From Gallionella sp. (GTDB taxonomy: Bacteria; Pseudomonadota; Gammaproteobacteria; Burkholderiales; Gallionellaceae): a stretch of DNA of 9,966 bases. Positions 1-6,452 of the stretch are shown here, one piece after another. Both the position numbers and the translations under genes were made by a program. Location of the stretch: positions 1 to 9,966 of the forward strand of contig JANLID010000302.1 of the NCBI GenBank assembly GCA_024654105.1. Direction: 5' to 3'. Within the stretch, counting starts at the first letter, position 1. Each line of letters opens with the position of its first letter. A model generated the notes under the pieces. The model was not told where the DNA came from, did no database searches, and saw nothing but the letters and a program-made list of their open reading frames with translations.

Positions 1-189
1 CAGTATCTGCAACCTTCCGACGACCACTTGCCGGTGCTGCGCTATGTGCCGCCGGAAACCTTTGCGAGCTTCGGGCAAGCAGCAAAAAAAATGGGCTTCA
101 GCCATGCCGCTTGCGGACCAATGGTGAGATCGAGCTATTTTGCCGATTGGCAGGCGGCATGCGCAGTCACATCGCAGAAATCCTGTTAA
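1..189 (+). CDS. lipA: Lipoyl synthase, C-terminal end (partial)
   Basis: The 3' end of lipA: 62 codons are visible before TAA at 187-189, and the start lies upstream of the window. Lipoyl synthase is a cytosolic radical-SAM enzyme that inserts two sulfurs into protein-bound octanoyl groups to make lipoyl cofactors. The visible tail has the expected family pattern: QYLQPS..HLPVLRYV..E.F, then MGFSHAACGPMVRSSY. The RSSY motif carries the conserved serine that in this family ligates the auxiliary iron-sulfur cluster. The last residues (about WQAACAVTSQKSC) form a short variable tail. The radical-SAM CxxxCxxC region is outside the window. No obvious terminator follows, so read-through towards the cytochrome gene is possible. 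Confidence 0.93.
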   Translation, partial: QYLQPSDDHLPVLRYVPPETFASFGQAAKKMGFSHAACGPMVRSSYFADWQAACAVTSQKSC

Positions 190-231
190 CGGAACCAATA
201 GGTATGCAGCCGGTCTACTTGTCGGGTATAC

Positions 232-260
232 TTGGGTTGTTTGATCAATGCAAAAATACT
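232..260 (+). promoter_or_regulatory. Candidate sigma-70 promoter for the cytochrome c gene
   Basis: TTGGGT (232-237) and AATACT (255-260) are separated by 17 bases, which would put the start of transcription near 267 and leave a leader of about 29 bases. A second -10-like TATACT lies at 227-232 but has no matching -35. Both boxes are imperfect, so this is only a candidate. The 106-base gap between lipA and the cytochrome gene shows nothing else. Confidence 0.35.
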
Positions 261-295
261 CACCCTAGTCAATTACTTAACCGAAGGAACCTACC

Positions 296-610
296 ATGAA
301 TACTCGTTGCCTCGCGGTGATTGCCGCCTTGTCTATTTCCGCCACCGCCGCTGCCGGAGATGGTGAAGTTTTACTCAAGCAATACAACTGTAGCGCATGT
401 CATGCCGTCGCCAGCAAATCGGTCGGTCCGGCCTTGATTGATATTGCCACCAAATACAAGGGCGACAAAGACGCCCAAGCCAGACTGGAGGCCAAGGTGC
501 GTAAAGGTGGCGCGGGGTCTTTTGGCTCCATGCCTATGCCGCCCACCGCAAAAACGGTCAGCGATGATGACATTAAAACCTTGGTGACGTGGATTCTGAG
601 CCAGAAATAG
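296..610 (+). CDS. Periplasmic class I cytochrome c (c551/c552 type)
   Basis: A 104-residue precursor of a small monoheme electron carrier. Residues 1-20 form a typical Sec signal peptide with an Ala-rich end (ATAAA), leaving a mature protein of about 84 residues, normal for c551/c552. The heme site is C32-S-A-C35-H36, where H36 is the proximal ligand. The distal ligand is most likely M81 in GSMPMPP, which matches the PMPP loop of the family, although M79 is two residues away. The C-terminal helix LVTWILSQK is also typical. The start is supported by GAAGGA at 283-288, seven bases before ATG. The gene is probably a single transcription unit, because a strong terminator follows. The family shuttles electrons to terminal oxidases or reductases; the partner cannot be read from this window. 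Confidence 0.93.
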   Translation: MNTRCLAVIAALSISATAAAGDGEVLLKQYNCSACHAVASKSVGPALIDIATKYKGDKDAQARLEAKVRKGGAGSFGSMPMPPTAKTVSDDDIKTLVTWILSQK

Positions 611-630
611 GCAACCGTTCCCGTTACACA

Positions 631-656
631 AAAAAACCGGCGTAAGCCGGTTTTTT
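631..656 (+). terminator. Intrinsic terminator after the cytochrome c gene
   Basis: A perfect stem, ACCGGC/GCCGGT, extended by A5/T5 pairs, surrounds a GTAA loop (642-645) and ends in T6 (651-656). The A-run on the 5' side gives the mirror image on the other strand, so it could work in both directions. It lies 20 bases after the cytochrome stop and separates that gene from the RNase gene. Confidence 0.88.
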
Positions 657-690
657 GTTGGTCGCCGTGCCAGGGGATGACGTTACGGGC

Positions 691-699
691 TGCTATAAT
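691..699 (+). promoter_or_regulatory. Extended -10 promoter for the exoribonuclease gene
   Basis: TGC followed by a perfect TATAAT (694-699) makes an extended -10 element. No convincing -35 is found at 16-18 bases upstream, which extended -10 promoters tolerate. Transcription would start near 704-707, giving a leader of about 20 bases to the ATG at 727. This position also argues that the exoribonuclease does not begin at the in-frame upstream start at 655, which would lie before the promoter. Confidence 0.6.
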
Positions 700-726
700 T
701 CGCACCAATTTCCCCCACATCCTCCC

Positions 727-2640
727 ATGAATATCCTTTACGAAGAAGACGGCAGCTTCAAGGTCGGCAGCATCATGGCCGACAACACCACCTCGCTCCA
801 GGTTGAGAGCGTCTCCGGCAAGCGCAGCAAGGTCAAAGCGGCCAATGTGATGTTGCGCTTTACCCAGCCCGGCCTGACGGAATTTCTACCCCAAGCCGAA
901 TCCCTCGCCGAAACCATCGAAGTGGATTTTCTGTGGGAATGCTGTCCGCTGGACGAATTCGGTTCCGAGCAGATTGCCGCCGAATATTTTGGCCATGCGC
1001 CGAGCCCGCTGGAAGCGGCCGCCGCATTGATCCGTCTGCACAGCGCGCCGATTTATTTTCACAAGAAAGGCAAGGGCCACTATCGCGCCGCGCCGCCCGA
1101 TGTGCTCAAGGCCGCGCTGGCTGGCGCCGAGAAAAAGCGCCAGCAACTGGCGTTGCAGGCGCGCTATGCCGAGCAATTAACACGCTTCGAATTGCCGGAT
1201 GACTTTGCCGATCATATTGCCACGTTGCTTTACAAACCGGATCGCAACACCTTCGAAGTCAAGGCGCTGGAAGCGGCCTGCGCGGCGACGCATTTATCCG
1301 CTGCGCACCTGCTGCGGCGCTGCGGCGCGGTGCCTTCCACGCATGATTATCATTTACAAAAATTCCTGTTCGAGCACTTCCCCGGCGGCACGGGCTTTCC
1401 GTCCGTCGAGTTGAGCGCATGGGACGAATTGCCGCTGGCCGGCGTAAACGCTTTCAGTATCGATGACGCGACCACGACAGAAATCGACGATGCGTTCTCG
1501 GTGGAAAAGCTGGCCAACGGTAACTGGCGCATCGGCGTGCATATCGCCGCGCCCGCGCTGGGAATGCCGCGCGACTCCGATGGCGACCTTGTCGCCGCGC
1601 AGCGGTTGTCCACCGTATACATGCCCGGGCAGAAAATCACCATGCTGCCAGACAGCGTAGTGCAAGCTTTCACGCTGTGCGCCGACCGCATCAGCCCGGC
1701 GCTGTCGATGTATAACGAGGTGGATGGCGAGACGCTGGAAATACTCGGCCACGAGAGCCGCGTCGAGCGCATCCATATCGCCGCCAACTTGCGCCACGAC
1801 ACGCTGGAGCCGCTGTTCAACGAAGGGACGCTGGCGGCGGGCAAGCTGGATTATCCCTATGCACACGAACTGACTTTGTTATGGGATCTGGTGCAAAAAC
1901 TGGAAGCTGTGCGCGGCAAGCCATCCGACAACAGCACCCAGCAAATCGACTACAACTTCCATGTCGAGAACGATCGCATCAGTATCTCGCAACGGCGGCG
2001 TGGTTCGCCGATCGATAAGGTAGTTTCCGAGCTGATGATTTTGGTGAACAGCGAATGGGGCAAGCACCTTGCCGAGCACGGCTTCGTTGGCATCTACCGC
2101 ACCCAGCAAGGCGGCAAGGTGAAAATGAGTACGGTAGCTGCGCCGCATCAGGGTCTGGGTGTGGCGCAATACATGTGGTCGAGCTCACCGCTGCGCCGCT
2201 ACGTTGATTTGGTGAACCAGCGCCAGATCATCGCGATGTTGCGCGATAGCGAGCCGGCCTATCCCAAAAACGACCCCGCGCTGTATGCCGCGATGCGCGA
2301 CTTCGACACCATGTACACCATCTACGGCGAATTCCAGCGCAACATGGAACGCTACTGGTGTTTGCGCTGGCTGTTGCAGGAAAAGGGCGGGCAGGCTAAT
2401 GTCCCCATAGGTGCGATTCATGAATCGCCCCTACCAGAGCTTATCGTTACTGCAACCGTGCTGCGCGAAAATCTGGTCAAGCTCGCCGATATCCCGCTGA
2501 CCTTTCGCGTGCCGCCGTTGCCGGAATTACCCGCCAATACTCGCGTGCAACTGGCGATCGGAGAGATTGATTTGCTCGACCTGAACGTGCAGGCGCGCTT
2601 CGTCGCCACAATAGATTCGGAGGAGGAAGCAGCTTGCTAG
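727..2640 (+). CDS. RNase II/R-family 3'-5' exoribonuclease (RNB domain)
   Basis: A 637-residue cytosolic hydrolytic exoribonuclease of the RNB family, which degrades RNA 3' to 5' to mononucleotides. The N-terminal part (about 1-225) looks like the short RNase II form: a small beta-rich start, then a helical region including KGKGHYRAAP. The RNB domain begins near 228. Its metal site is I245-D246-D247 followed by E252-I253-D254-D255. By alignment with E. coli RNase II, D246, D254 and D255 match Asp201, Asp209 and Asp210, and E252 stands where Asp207 is. S487-P-L-R490-R491-Y492 is the conserved SPxRRY segment that holds the catalytic arginine. A short C-terminal beta domain follows. I chose ATG 727 because the 24 codons upstream (from 655) run through the terminator tail and the promoter and are not family-like. 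The 3' end overlaps the next gene by 7 bases. Confidence 0.9.
   Translation: MNILYEEDGSFKVGSIMADNTTSLQVESVSGKRSKVKAANVMLRFTQPGLTEFLPQAESLAETIEVDFLWECCPLDEFGSEQIAAEYFGHAPSPLEAAAALIRLHSAPIYFHKKGKGHYRAAPPDVLKAALAGAEKKRQQLALQARYAEQLTRFELPDDFADHIATLLYKPDRNTFEVKALEAACAATHLSAAHLLRRCGAVPSTHDYHLQKFLFEHFPGGTGFPSVELSAWDELPLAGVNAFSIDDATTTEIDDAFSVEKLANGNWRIGVHIAAPALGMPRDSDGDLVAAQRLSTVYMPGQKITMLPDSVVQAFTLCADRISPALSMYNEVDGETLEILGHESRVERIHIAANLRHDTLEPLFNEGTLAAGKLDYPYAHELTLLWDLVQKLEAVRGKPSDNSTQQIDYNFHVENDRISISQRRRGSPIDKVVSELMILVNSEWGKHLAEHGFVGIYRTQQGGKVKMSTVAAPHQGLGVAQYMWSSSPLRRYVDLVNQRQIIAMLRDSEPAYPKNDPALYAAMRDFDTMYTIYGEFQRNMERYWCLRWLLQEKGGQANVPIGAIHESPLPELIVTATVLRENLVKLADIPLTFRVPPLPELPANTRVQLAIGEIDLLDLNVQARFVATIDSEEEAAC
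2619..2636 (+). promoter_or_regulatory. Strong ribosome binding site deciding a TTG start
   Basis: GGAGGAGGAA (2619-2628) lies inside the end of the exoribonuclease gene. The GGAGG core at 2622-2626 is seven bases before TTG at 2634. This spacing supports TTG 2634 as the start of the TonB-like gene over ATG 2670, which has no such site. Confidence 0.65.
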
Positions 2641-3485
2641 CTACGCTGAACACACGATTGTCTGCATCGATGGCTTTCTCGGTCGCGCTGCATGCTTTCG
2701 TGCTGTTCGGCATTGCGCTGGTGTTGCCTGATCCGCCCAGCGCGGCCAGCTTCAGACAGCCGATGCAAGCAGTGCTGGTCAGTGCCAAGTCGAAATCCAA
2801 GCCGGCCAAAGCCGACGCGCTGGCACAACATAATCTGGACGGCGGCGGCAATACCGTCAAAGATCGGCGTGCCAAGAGTCCGCTGCCTGCGATACGCGAC
2901 GATCGGCAATTTACTCCCGAGCAGCTCGCCAAGCGCGTTGCGCAGCTTGAGGAGGAATCGAAGCGGATGCTGGCCAAACTGAAGAGTGATTACAAGGTGG
3001 CACAGCCGGAACCCAGGAAACAGCAAAGCAACGACGCCAGCAGCGGCGATGATCTGGTGCAAAGGAGTTTGGAGATCGCACGACTGGAAGCGCAGATCGA
3101 CAAAAATTGGGATGCCTATCAGAAAATACCCCGGCGCAAATTCATCGGCGCACGCACGCAGGAATACCGCTTCGCGCAATACATCGAAGACTGGCGCATC
3201 AAGGTAGAGCGCATCGGCAATTTGAATTACCCGGATGAGGCGCGCCGCCGGAAAATCTACGGAAAATTGCAGCTCAGCGTGGCGATACGCGCGGATGGCA
3301 GCGTGGAGAGCGTCGAAGTCAACCGCTCCTCGGGACACCGTATTCTTGACGCGGCAGCGATGCGTATCGTCAAGCTCACCGCCCCTTTCTCGCCTTTGCC
3401 GCCGGATATCCGCAAGGACACCGACATCCTGGTCATCACGCGCACCTGGACGTTCACCTCATCAGACAGGCTGGAAGGCGAATAG
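2634..3485 (+). CDS. TonB-family energy transducer-like protein
   Basis: A 283-residue inner-membrane-anchored periplasmic protein. Residues 13-31 form one transmembrane helix containing S16 and H20, the spacing and even the numbering of the Ser/His face that E. coli TonB uses to contact ExbB/ExbD. Residues 35-185 form a charged spacer with a helical stretch (about 96-125) rather than the usual Pro-rich EP/KP linker. Residues about 185-275 match the TonB C-terminal domain: YPDEARRRKIYGKLQLSV (from Y199), IRADGSVESVEV, and ILDAAAMRIVKL. Family members pass proton-motive energy to outer-membrane receptors, but no exbB, exbD or receptor gene is present here. The gene starts at TTG inside the exoribonuclease gene, so the two are probably cotranscribed and translationally coupled. 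A TolA-like or envelope-linking role is an alternative. Confidence 0.82.
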   Translation: MLATLNTRLSASMAFSVALHAFVLFGIALVLPDPPSAASFRQPMQAVLVSAKSKSKPAKADALAQHNLDGGGNTVKDRRAKSPLPAIRDDRQFTPEQLAKRVAQLEEESKRMLAKLKSDYKVAQPEPRKQQSNDASSGDDLVQRSLEIARLEAQIDKNWDAYQKIPRRKFIGARTQEYRFAQYIEDWRIKVERIGNLNYPDEARRRKIYGKLQLSVAIRADGSVESVEVNRSSGHRILDAAAMRIVKLTAPFSPLPPDIRKDTDILVITRTWTFTSSDRLEGE

Positions 3486-3517
3486 GATTATTGATTCGGC
3501 CAGATTATGTTTGAAGT

Positions 3518-3575
3518 CCGTTCGCCTTGAGCCTGTCGAAAGGTGAATGGGCTTCGACAAGCTCAGCCCGAACGG
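3518..3575 (+). repeat. Palindromic intergenic repeat (GAGCCTGTCGAA type)
   Basis: Two 26-base arms, beginning CCGTTCG at 3518 and ending CGAACGG at 3575, enclose about six bases; 19 of the 26 positions pair. The core GAGC(C/T)TGTCGAA is a REP-like sequence I recall being dispersed between genes in many proteobacterial genomes. Transcribed, it would form a long imperfect hairpin after the TonB-like gene, possibly protecting or ending that transcript. It lacks a T-run, so it is not a classical terminator. Confidence 0.75.
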
Positions 3576-3577
3576 AG

Positions 3578-3606
3578 TTGACACTTCACCGCGCCGGATC
3601 AATAGT
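3578..3606 (+). promoter_or_regulatory. Sigma-70 promoter ahead of the metal module
   Basis: A perfect -35 TTGACA (3578-3583) and AATAGT (3601-3606, four of six matches) are 17 bases apart. The start of transcription would be near 3612-3614, only about ten bases before ATG 3623. An alternative -10, TAGAAT at 3610-3615, is too far from this -35. No Zur-like or Fur-like inverted repeat is evident around it. Confidence 0.5.
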
Positions 3607-3622
3607 GGCTAGAATACTGCCC

Positions 3623-3925
3623 ATGTACCGGTCCCTGCCCATCCGTTTGCTGCTCGTTTTCGCCTTGCTGTTCAGCCAGCTTGGCGGCTTGACGCATGGC
3701 ATCGCGCATGCGCTGGAGGAGCAATCGCATGATCAATCCCTTCCGCATGACAGGCTGTGCGACCTGTGCGCCACCTATGCGCAACTCGGCAGTGCTCTCG
3801 GCGGCCATGCCACTCAGTTCACCCCACTTGAACAACATGCAGTTTTCGTTTCCGCATCGTCCGCCACATTCCATTCCACCGCGTTCACCGCCTTCGCGGC
3901 GCGCGCCCCGCCTTACTCCGCATAA
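3623..3925 (+). CDS. Small exported His/Cys protein of unknown function
   Basis: A 100-residue protein of unrecognised family. Residues 5-17 are strongly hydrophobic after R3/R8, fitting a signal peptide, perhaps cut near the GIAHA segment (26-30), or a membrane anchor. The rest has seven His (25, 29, 36, 42, 62, 72, 84) and one CxxC pair (C46-D-L-C49) within HDRLCDLCATYAQLG, and ends in ARAPPYSA. Small exported proteins with a CxxC/His centre and a RAPP-like tail often sit beside metal transport genes (recalled, not checked), and DUF2946-like proteins are a possible relative. The context suggests periplasmic metal handling, which is inference. The start is uncertain: ATG 3623 lacks a clear ribosome site, GTG 3605 is in frame, and a longer in-frame start at 3527 lies within the palindromic repeat and upstream of the promoter, so I rejected it. 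Confidence 0.65.
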   Translation: MYRSLPIRLLLVFALLFSQLGGLTHGIAHALEEQSHDQSLPHDRLCDLCATYAQLGSALGGHATQFTPLEQHAVFVSASSATFHSTAFTAFAARAPPYSA

Positions 3926-3939
3926 AGCCTGTCCGGCAT

Positions 3940-3965
3940 CCTCACGCTGACCGCGCGAGGGTTTT
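3940..3965 (+). terminator. Possible weak terminator or attenuator hairpin
   Basis: CCTC-A-CGC (3940-3947) pairs with GCG-C-GAGG (3953-3960) around a TGACC loop, with one A/C mismatch, and GTTTT follows. It lies between the small His/Cys gene and the barrel gene. The short T-run suggests partial termination at best. Confidence 0.35.
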
Positions 3966-3988
3966 CCATTGCTTTTGTGGAGTGAAAA

Positions 3989-5380
3989 ATGTCCAAGAAA
4001 ACCTGTTTGAGCGCGGCTATCGCCGCGTTGTTATTCCATTCGTTCAACGCATCCGCCGCGAGCGACCCTGATCTGCAAGCCATCCGCGAGCAGATCCAGC
4101 AATTGAAGCAGAGCTACGAGCAGCGCATCGCGCAACTCGAACAGCGTTTGCAGGCGGCCGAAGCCACCAGCAAACAGGCTGAGTCTGTTGCAGCCCAAGC
4201 GCAGGCCAACATCCGGCAGGTGAGCGCCGCACAGCCCGCCGCCGCCAGCCGCAGTGGTGAAAATGCGTTCAACCCGGCCATCTCGCTGATACTGGGGGGC
4301 ACCTACGGCAGCCTTAAGCAAGACCCGGCTGTTCCCGTGACAGGGTTTGCAATGAGCGCCAATCCGGGGCATGAGCAAGGTTTCAACCCGGGCGAATCCG
4401 AATTGAAAATTTCCGCCAACATCGATGCCGACTATCGCGGAGAGGCCACACTGGCGCTCGACCCTGCCGGTGGCGTGAGTGTGGAAAATGCCTATGTGCA
4501 AAGCAGCGCGCTGGGTAATGGTTTTAATGTCAAATTTGGCCGTTATTTCTCCGGTCTGGGCTATCTCAATGAGCAACATGCCCATGCCTGGGATTTCGTC
4601 GATCAGCCGCTGGTTTATGCAACGCTATGGGAAAACCAGTTGGGCGAAGATGGCGTGCAGCTCAAATGGCTGGCGCCTGCCGACACCTTTATCGAAGTGG
4701 GCGGTGAACTTGGCCGCGGGCGCGGTTTCCCAGGTTCGGATCGCGTCAAGAACGGCGCGGGTTCCAGTGTGCTGTTCGCGCATATCGGCGATGACATCGG
4801 TATCGAGCATAGCTGGCGTGTCGGCGTATCACTGCATAAAACGCGCGCGGCAGATCGTATCAGCGACGCGGTGCCTGATTTGAATGAAGCGCTGGTCAGC
4901 AATAGTTTTAGTGGCGACAGCCAGACAGCCGGTCTGGATTTCGTCTGGAAATACGCGCCGAACGGTAATCTCCGCAACCGCTACGTGAAACTGCAGGGCG
5001 AATACTTCCGCCGCAAGGAAAATGGCTTGCTCACTTATGACATCGCCGCTGCGAATGTGACAGACAGTTTCGGCGTCACGCAAAGCGGCTGGTACCTGCA
5101 AAGCGTAGTTCAGTTCATGCCGCGCTGGCGCACCGGTTTGCGCTATGACCGCCTCGATCCAGGCATCGCCTCTGTGGGCGCGACACCTGGATTTAACGTT
5201 ATCAGCAGCTATGCCTTTCAACCCACACGCACGAGCTTGATGCTGGACTACAGCCCGAGCGAATATTCGCGCCTGCGCCTGCAATTGGCGCACGACCGTT
5301 CACGCCAAGGACTGCCTGATACCCAGCTCTTCGTGCAATACATCATGAGTCTCGGCGCGCATGGCGCACATCAGTATTGA
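3989..5380 (+). CDS. Outer-membrane beta-barrel (porin-like) with N-terminal coiled coil
   Basis: A 463-residue precursor. Residues 1-23 form a Sec signal peptide ending NASA before ASDPD. Residues about 28-80 are a heptad-like Gln/Glu/Ala-rich coiled coil (IREQIQQLKQSYEQRIAQLE), which in other porins trimerises and contacts the cell wall. From about 95 on, alternating hydrophobic strands with Gly/Asn/Asp turns, such as NGFNVKFGRYFSGLGY, YVKLQGEYFRR and WRTGLRYDRL, indicate a barrel. It ends in an aromatic Tyr; last-strand aromatics are typical of outer-membrane proteins. GGAG at 3979-3982, six bases before ATG, supports the start. It lies between a His/Cys protein and a zinc/manganese binding protein, so metal-ion passage is a reasonable guess, not shown. 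It lacks the TonB box and plug of a TonB-dependent receptor. Confidence 0.8.
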   Translation: MSKKTCLSAAIAALLFHSFNASAASDPDLQAIREQIQQLKQSYEQRIAQLEQRLQAAEATSKQAESVAAQAQANIRQVSAAQPAAASRSGENAFNPAISLILGGTYGSLKQDPAVPVTGFAMSANPGHEQGFNPGESELKISANIDADYRGEATLALDPAGGVSVENAYVQSSALGNGFNVKFGRYFSGLGYLNEQHAHAWDFVDQPLVYATLWENQLGEDGVQLKWLAPADTFIEVGGELGRGRGFPGSDRVKNGAGSSVLFAHIGDDIGIEHSWRVGVSLHKTRAADRISDAVPDLNEALVSNSFSGDSQTAGLDFVWKYAPNGNLRNRYVKLQGEYFRRKENGLLTYDIAAANVTDSFGVTQSGWYLQSVVQFMPRWRTGLRYDRLDPGIASVGATPGFNVISSYAFQPTRTSLMLDYSPSEYSRLRLQLAHDRSRQGLPDTQLFVQYIMSLGAHGAHQY

Positions 5381-5395
5381 TTGCCATGTCTATGC

Positions 5396-5474
5396 AAACC
5401 CCTCCCAGCCTCCCCTTGTCAGGGGAGGTGCGTATCAGTTCTCCCCCCGACAAGGGGGAGGTAGAGGGGGTTTT
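5396..5474 (+). repeat. Nested GC-rich inverted repeat, possible terminator
   Basis: An outer inverted repeat (AAACCCC from 5396, GGGGGTTTT to 5474) encloses two smaller palindromes. One is CCTCCCC/GGGGAGG around TTGTCA (5409-5428); the other is CTCCCCC/GGGGGAG around CGACAA (5441-5460). The two inner units are reverse complements of each other apart from a few changes. The T-run at 5471-5474 after the outer stem could make it a terminator for the barrel gene. This CCTCCCC-TTGTC unit is a common dispersed intergenic repeat in related genomes, as far as I recall. Confidence 0.75.
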
Positions 5475-5526
5475 CTTTCCCGCGATGCACACATTTACTT
5501 GAATCAATAATTTCAGGAGTCGCAAC

Positions 5527-6420
5527 ATGAAAAAACTTTTTTCTCTTGCACTGTTTCTATTCAGCACGACATCCCATGCCGCGCTCAACGTGTTCGCCTG
5601 CGAACCGGAATGGGCGGCGCTCACGCAACAACTCGCGGGCGACAAGGCCAGCTTCTACACCGCCGCCGGCGCATTGCAAGACCCGCATCATATCGAGGCG
5701 CGCCCCAGTTTGATTGCGAAGGCAAGGCGCGCCGATCTGGTGGTATGCACCGGCGCAGAACTGGAAATCGCCTGGCTGCCGGTGATATTGCGCGAATCCG
5801 GCAACAACGCGATACAGCCCGGCAGCAGCGGCTATTTTGAAGCCGCGCAATATGTCACCATGCTGGAAGTGCCGGCACGATTGGACCGTGCCGATGGCGA
5901 CGTGCATGCAATGGGCAATCCGCACATCCAGACCGATGCACGCAATTTTCTGCCGATTGCGGAAGCCCTCGGCAAACGCCTGATGCGGCTCGATCCGGCG
6001 AACGCTGCATACTATCAACAGCGATTGACCGAGTTCAATCAGCAATGGCGCGCCGCGATCGCGAAGTGGGAGCAGCAGGCCGCCCCGCTCAAGGGCGTGC
6101 CGGTGATCGTGCAGCACAAAGGCTTCCCCTATTTGAACAATTGGCTGGGCTTGAAAGAGGTTGCGGCTATCGAACCCAAACCCGGCATGGAACCGAGTGC
6201 CGCACACTTGTCGCAAGTGCTGGGCACATTGCAACAGCATCCGGCGAAGATGGTGTTGCGAGCTGCCTATCAGGATGCGCGCCCCTCGGAATGGATCGCG
6301 GAACGTGCACACATTTCCGCCGTGATAGTGCCCTACAGTGTGGGTGGGACGCCGCAGGCGACCGATTTATTCACGATGTTCGACGACACCATTGCGCGCT
6401 TGCTGGCGGGGCTGAAATAA
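5527..6420 (+). CDS. Zinc/manganese ABC transporter substrate-binding protein (ZnuA-like)
   Basis: A 297-residue cluster A-I periplasmic binding protein. Residues 1-18 are a signal peptide ending SHA. The family metal ligands are all visible: H54 in DPHHIEARPS, H133 in NPHIQTD, H197 in VQHKGFPYL, and probably D280 in TDLFTMFDD near the C-terminus. Three His plus one Asp suits zinc better than manganese, since manganese proteins usually have a Glu at the third position. The long His-rich loop of classical ZnuA is absent, with only D125-V-H127 ahead of H133. The segment EPKPGMEPS marks a subgroup I have seen in proteobacteria. AGGAG at 5515-5519 is seven bases before ATG. The permease gene follows closely, but no ATPase gene lies nearby. 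Confidence 0.88.
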   Translation: MKKLFSLALFLFSTTSHAALNVFACEPEWAALTQQLAGDKASFYTAAGALQDPHHIEARPSLIAKARRADLVVCTGAELEIAWLPVILRESGNNAIQPGSSGYFEAAQYVTMLEVPARLDRADGDVHAMGNPHIQTDARNFLPIAEALGKRLMRLDPANAAYYQQRLTEFNQQWRAAIAKWEQQAAPLKGVPVIVQHKGFPYLNNWLGLKEVAAIEPKPGMEPSAAHLSQVLGTLQQHPAKMVLRAAYQDARPSEWIAERAHISAVIVPYSVGGTPQATDLFTMFDDTIARLLAGLK

Positions 6421-6452
6421 TGACGAACTGTTTATTATGGGACTCGCCATGA
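6420..6452 (+). other. Possible 10-codon coupling minicistron
   Basis: ATG at 6420-6422 overlaps the stop of the binding-protein gene (TAATG), and a 10-codon frame (MTNCLLWDSP) ends at TGA 6450-6452, which overlaps the permease ATG at 6449 (ATGA). GGGG at 6408-6411 could serve as its ribosome site. This chain of overlaps would carry ribosomes from one gene to the next. The frame is also open far upstream, so chance is a serious alternative. Confidence 0.3.

Noticed and set aside
111..299. 62-codon + frame between lipA and the cytochrome gene.
   Set aside because: It overlaps the lipA end out of frame, has no ribosome site and ends inside the cytochrome start.
655..726. In-frame upstream extension of the exoribonuclease.
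   Set aside because: It begins in the terminator T-run and spans the extended -10 promoter; the residues are not family-like.
1350..1866. Two overlapping minus-strand frames of 164 and 170 codons within the exoribonuclease gene.
   Set aside because: They lie over the conserved RNB catalytic domain and have no ribosome site or motif.
3527..3622. 32-codon upstream extension of the small His/Cys protein.
   Set aside because: It is encoded by the palindromic repeat and lies upstream of or across the promoter, and it would bury the signal peptide.
5483..5511. Possible promoter before the binding-protein gene (AATAAT at 5506-5511).
   Set aside because: The matching -35 position holds CGATGC, too poor to support a promoter.
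3486..5526. Zur or Fur binding site near the metal module.
   Set aside because: I looked for the TGTTATA-N-TATAACA type and for Fur-like AT palindromes before the small gene, the barrel gene and the binding-protein gene. None was convincing.
5557..6312. 251-codon frame on the minus strand opposite the metal-binding protein gene.
   Set aside because: The + strand protein has a signal peptide, ribosome site and all metal ligands. The antisense product is Arg/Cys-rich and family-less.
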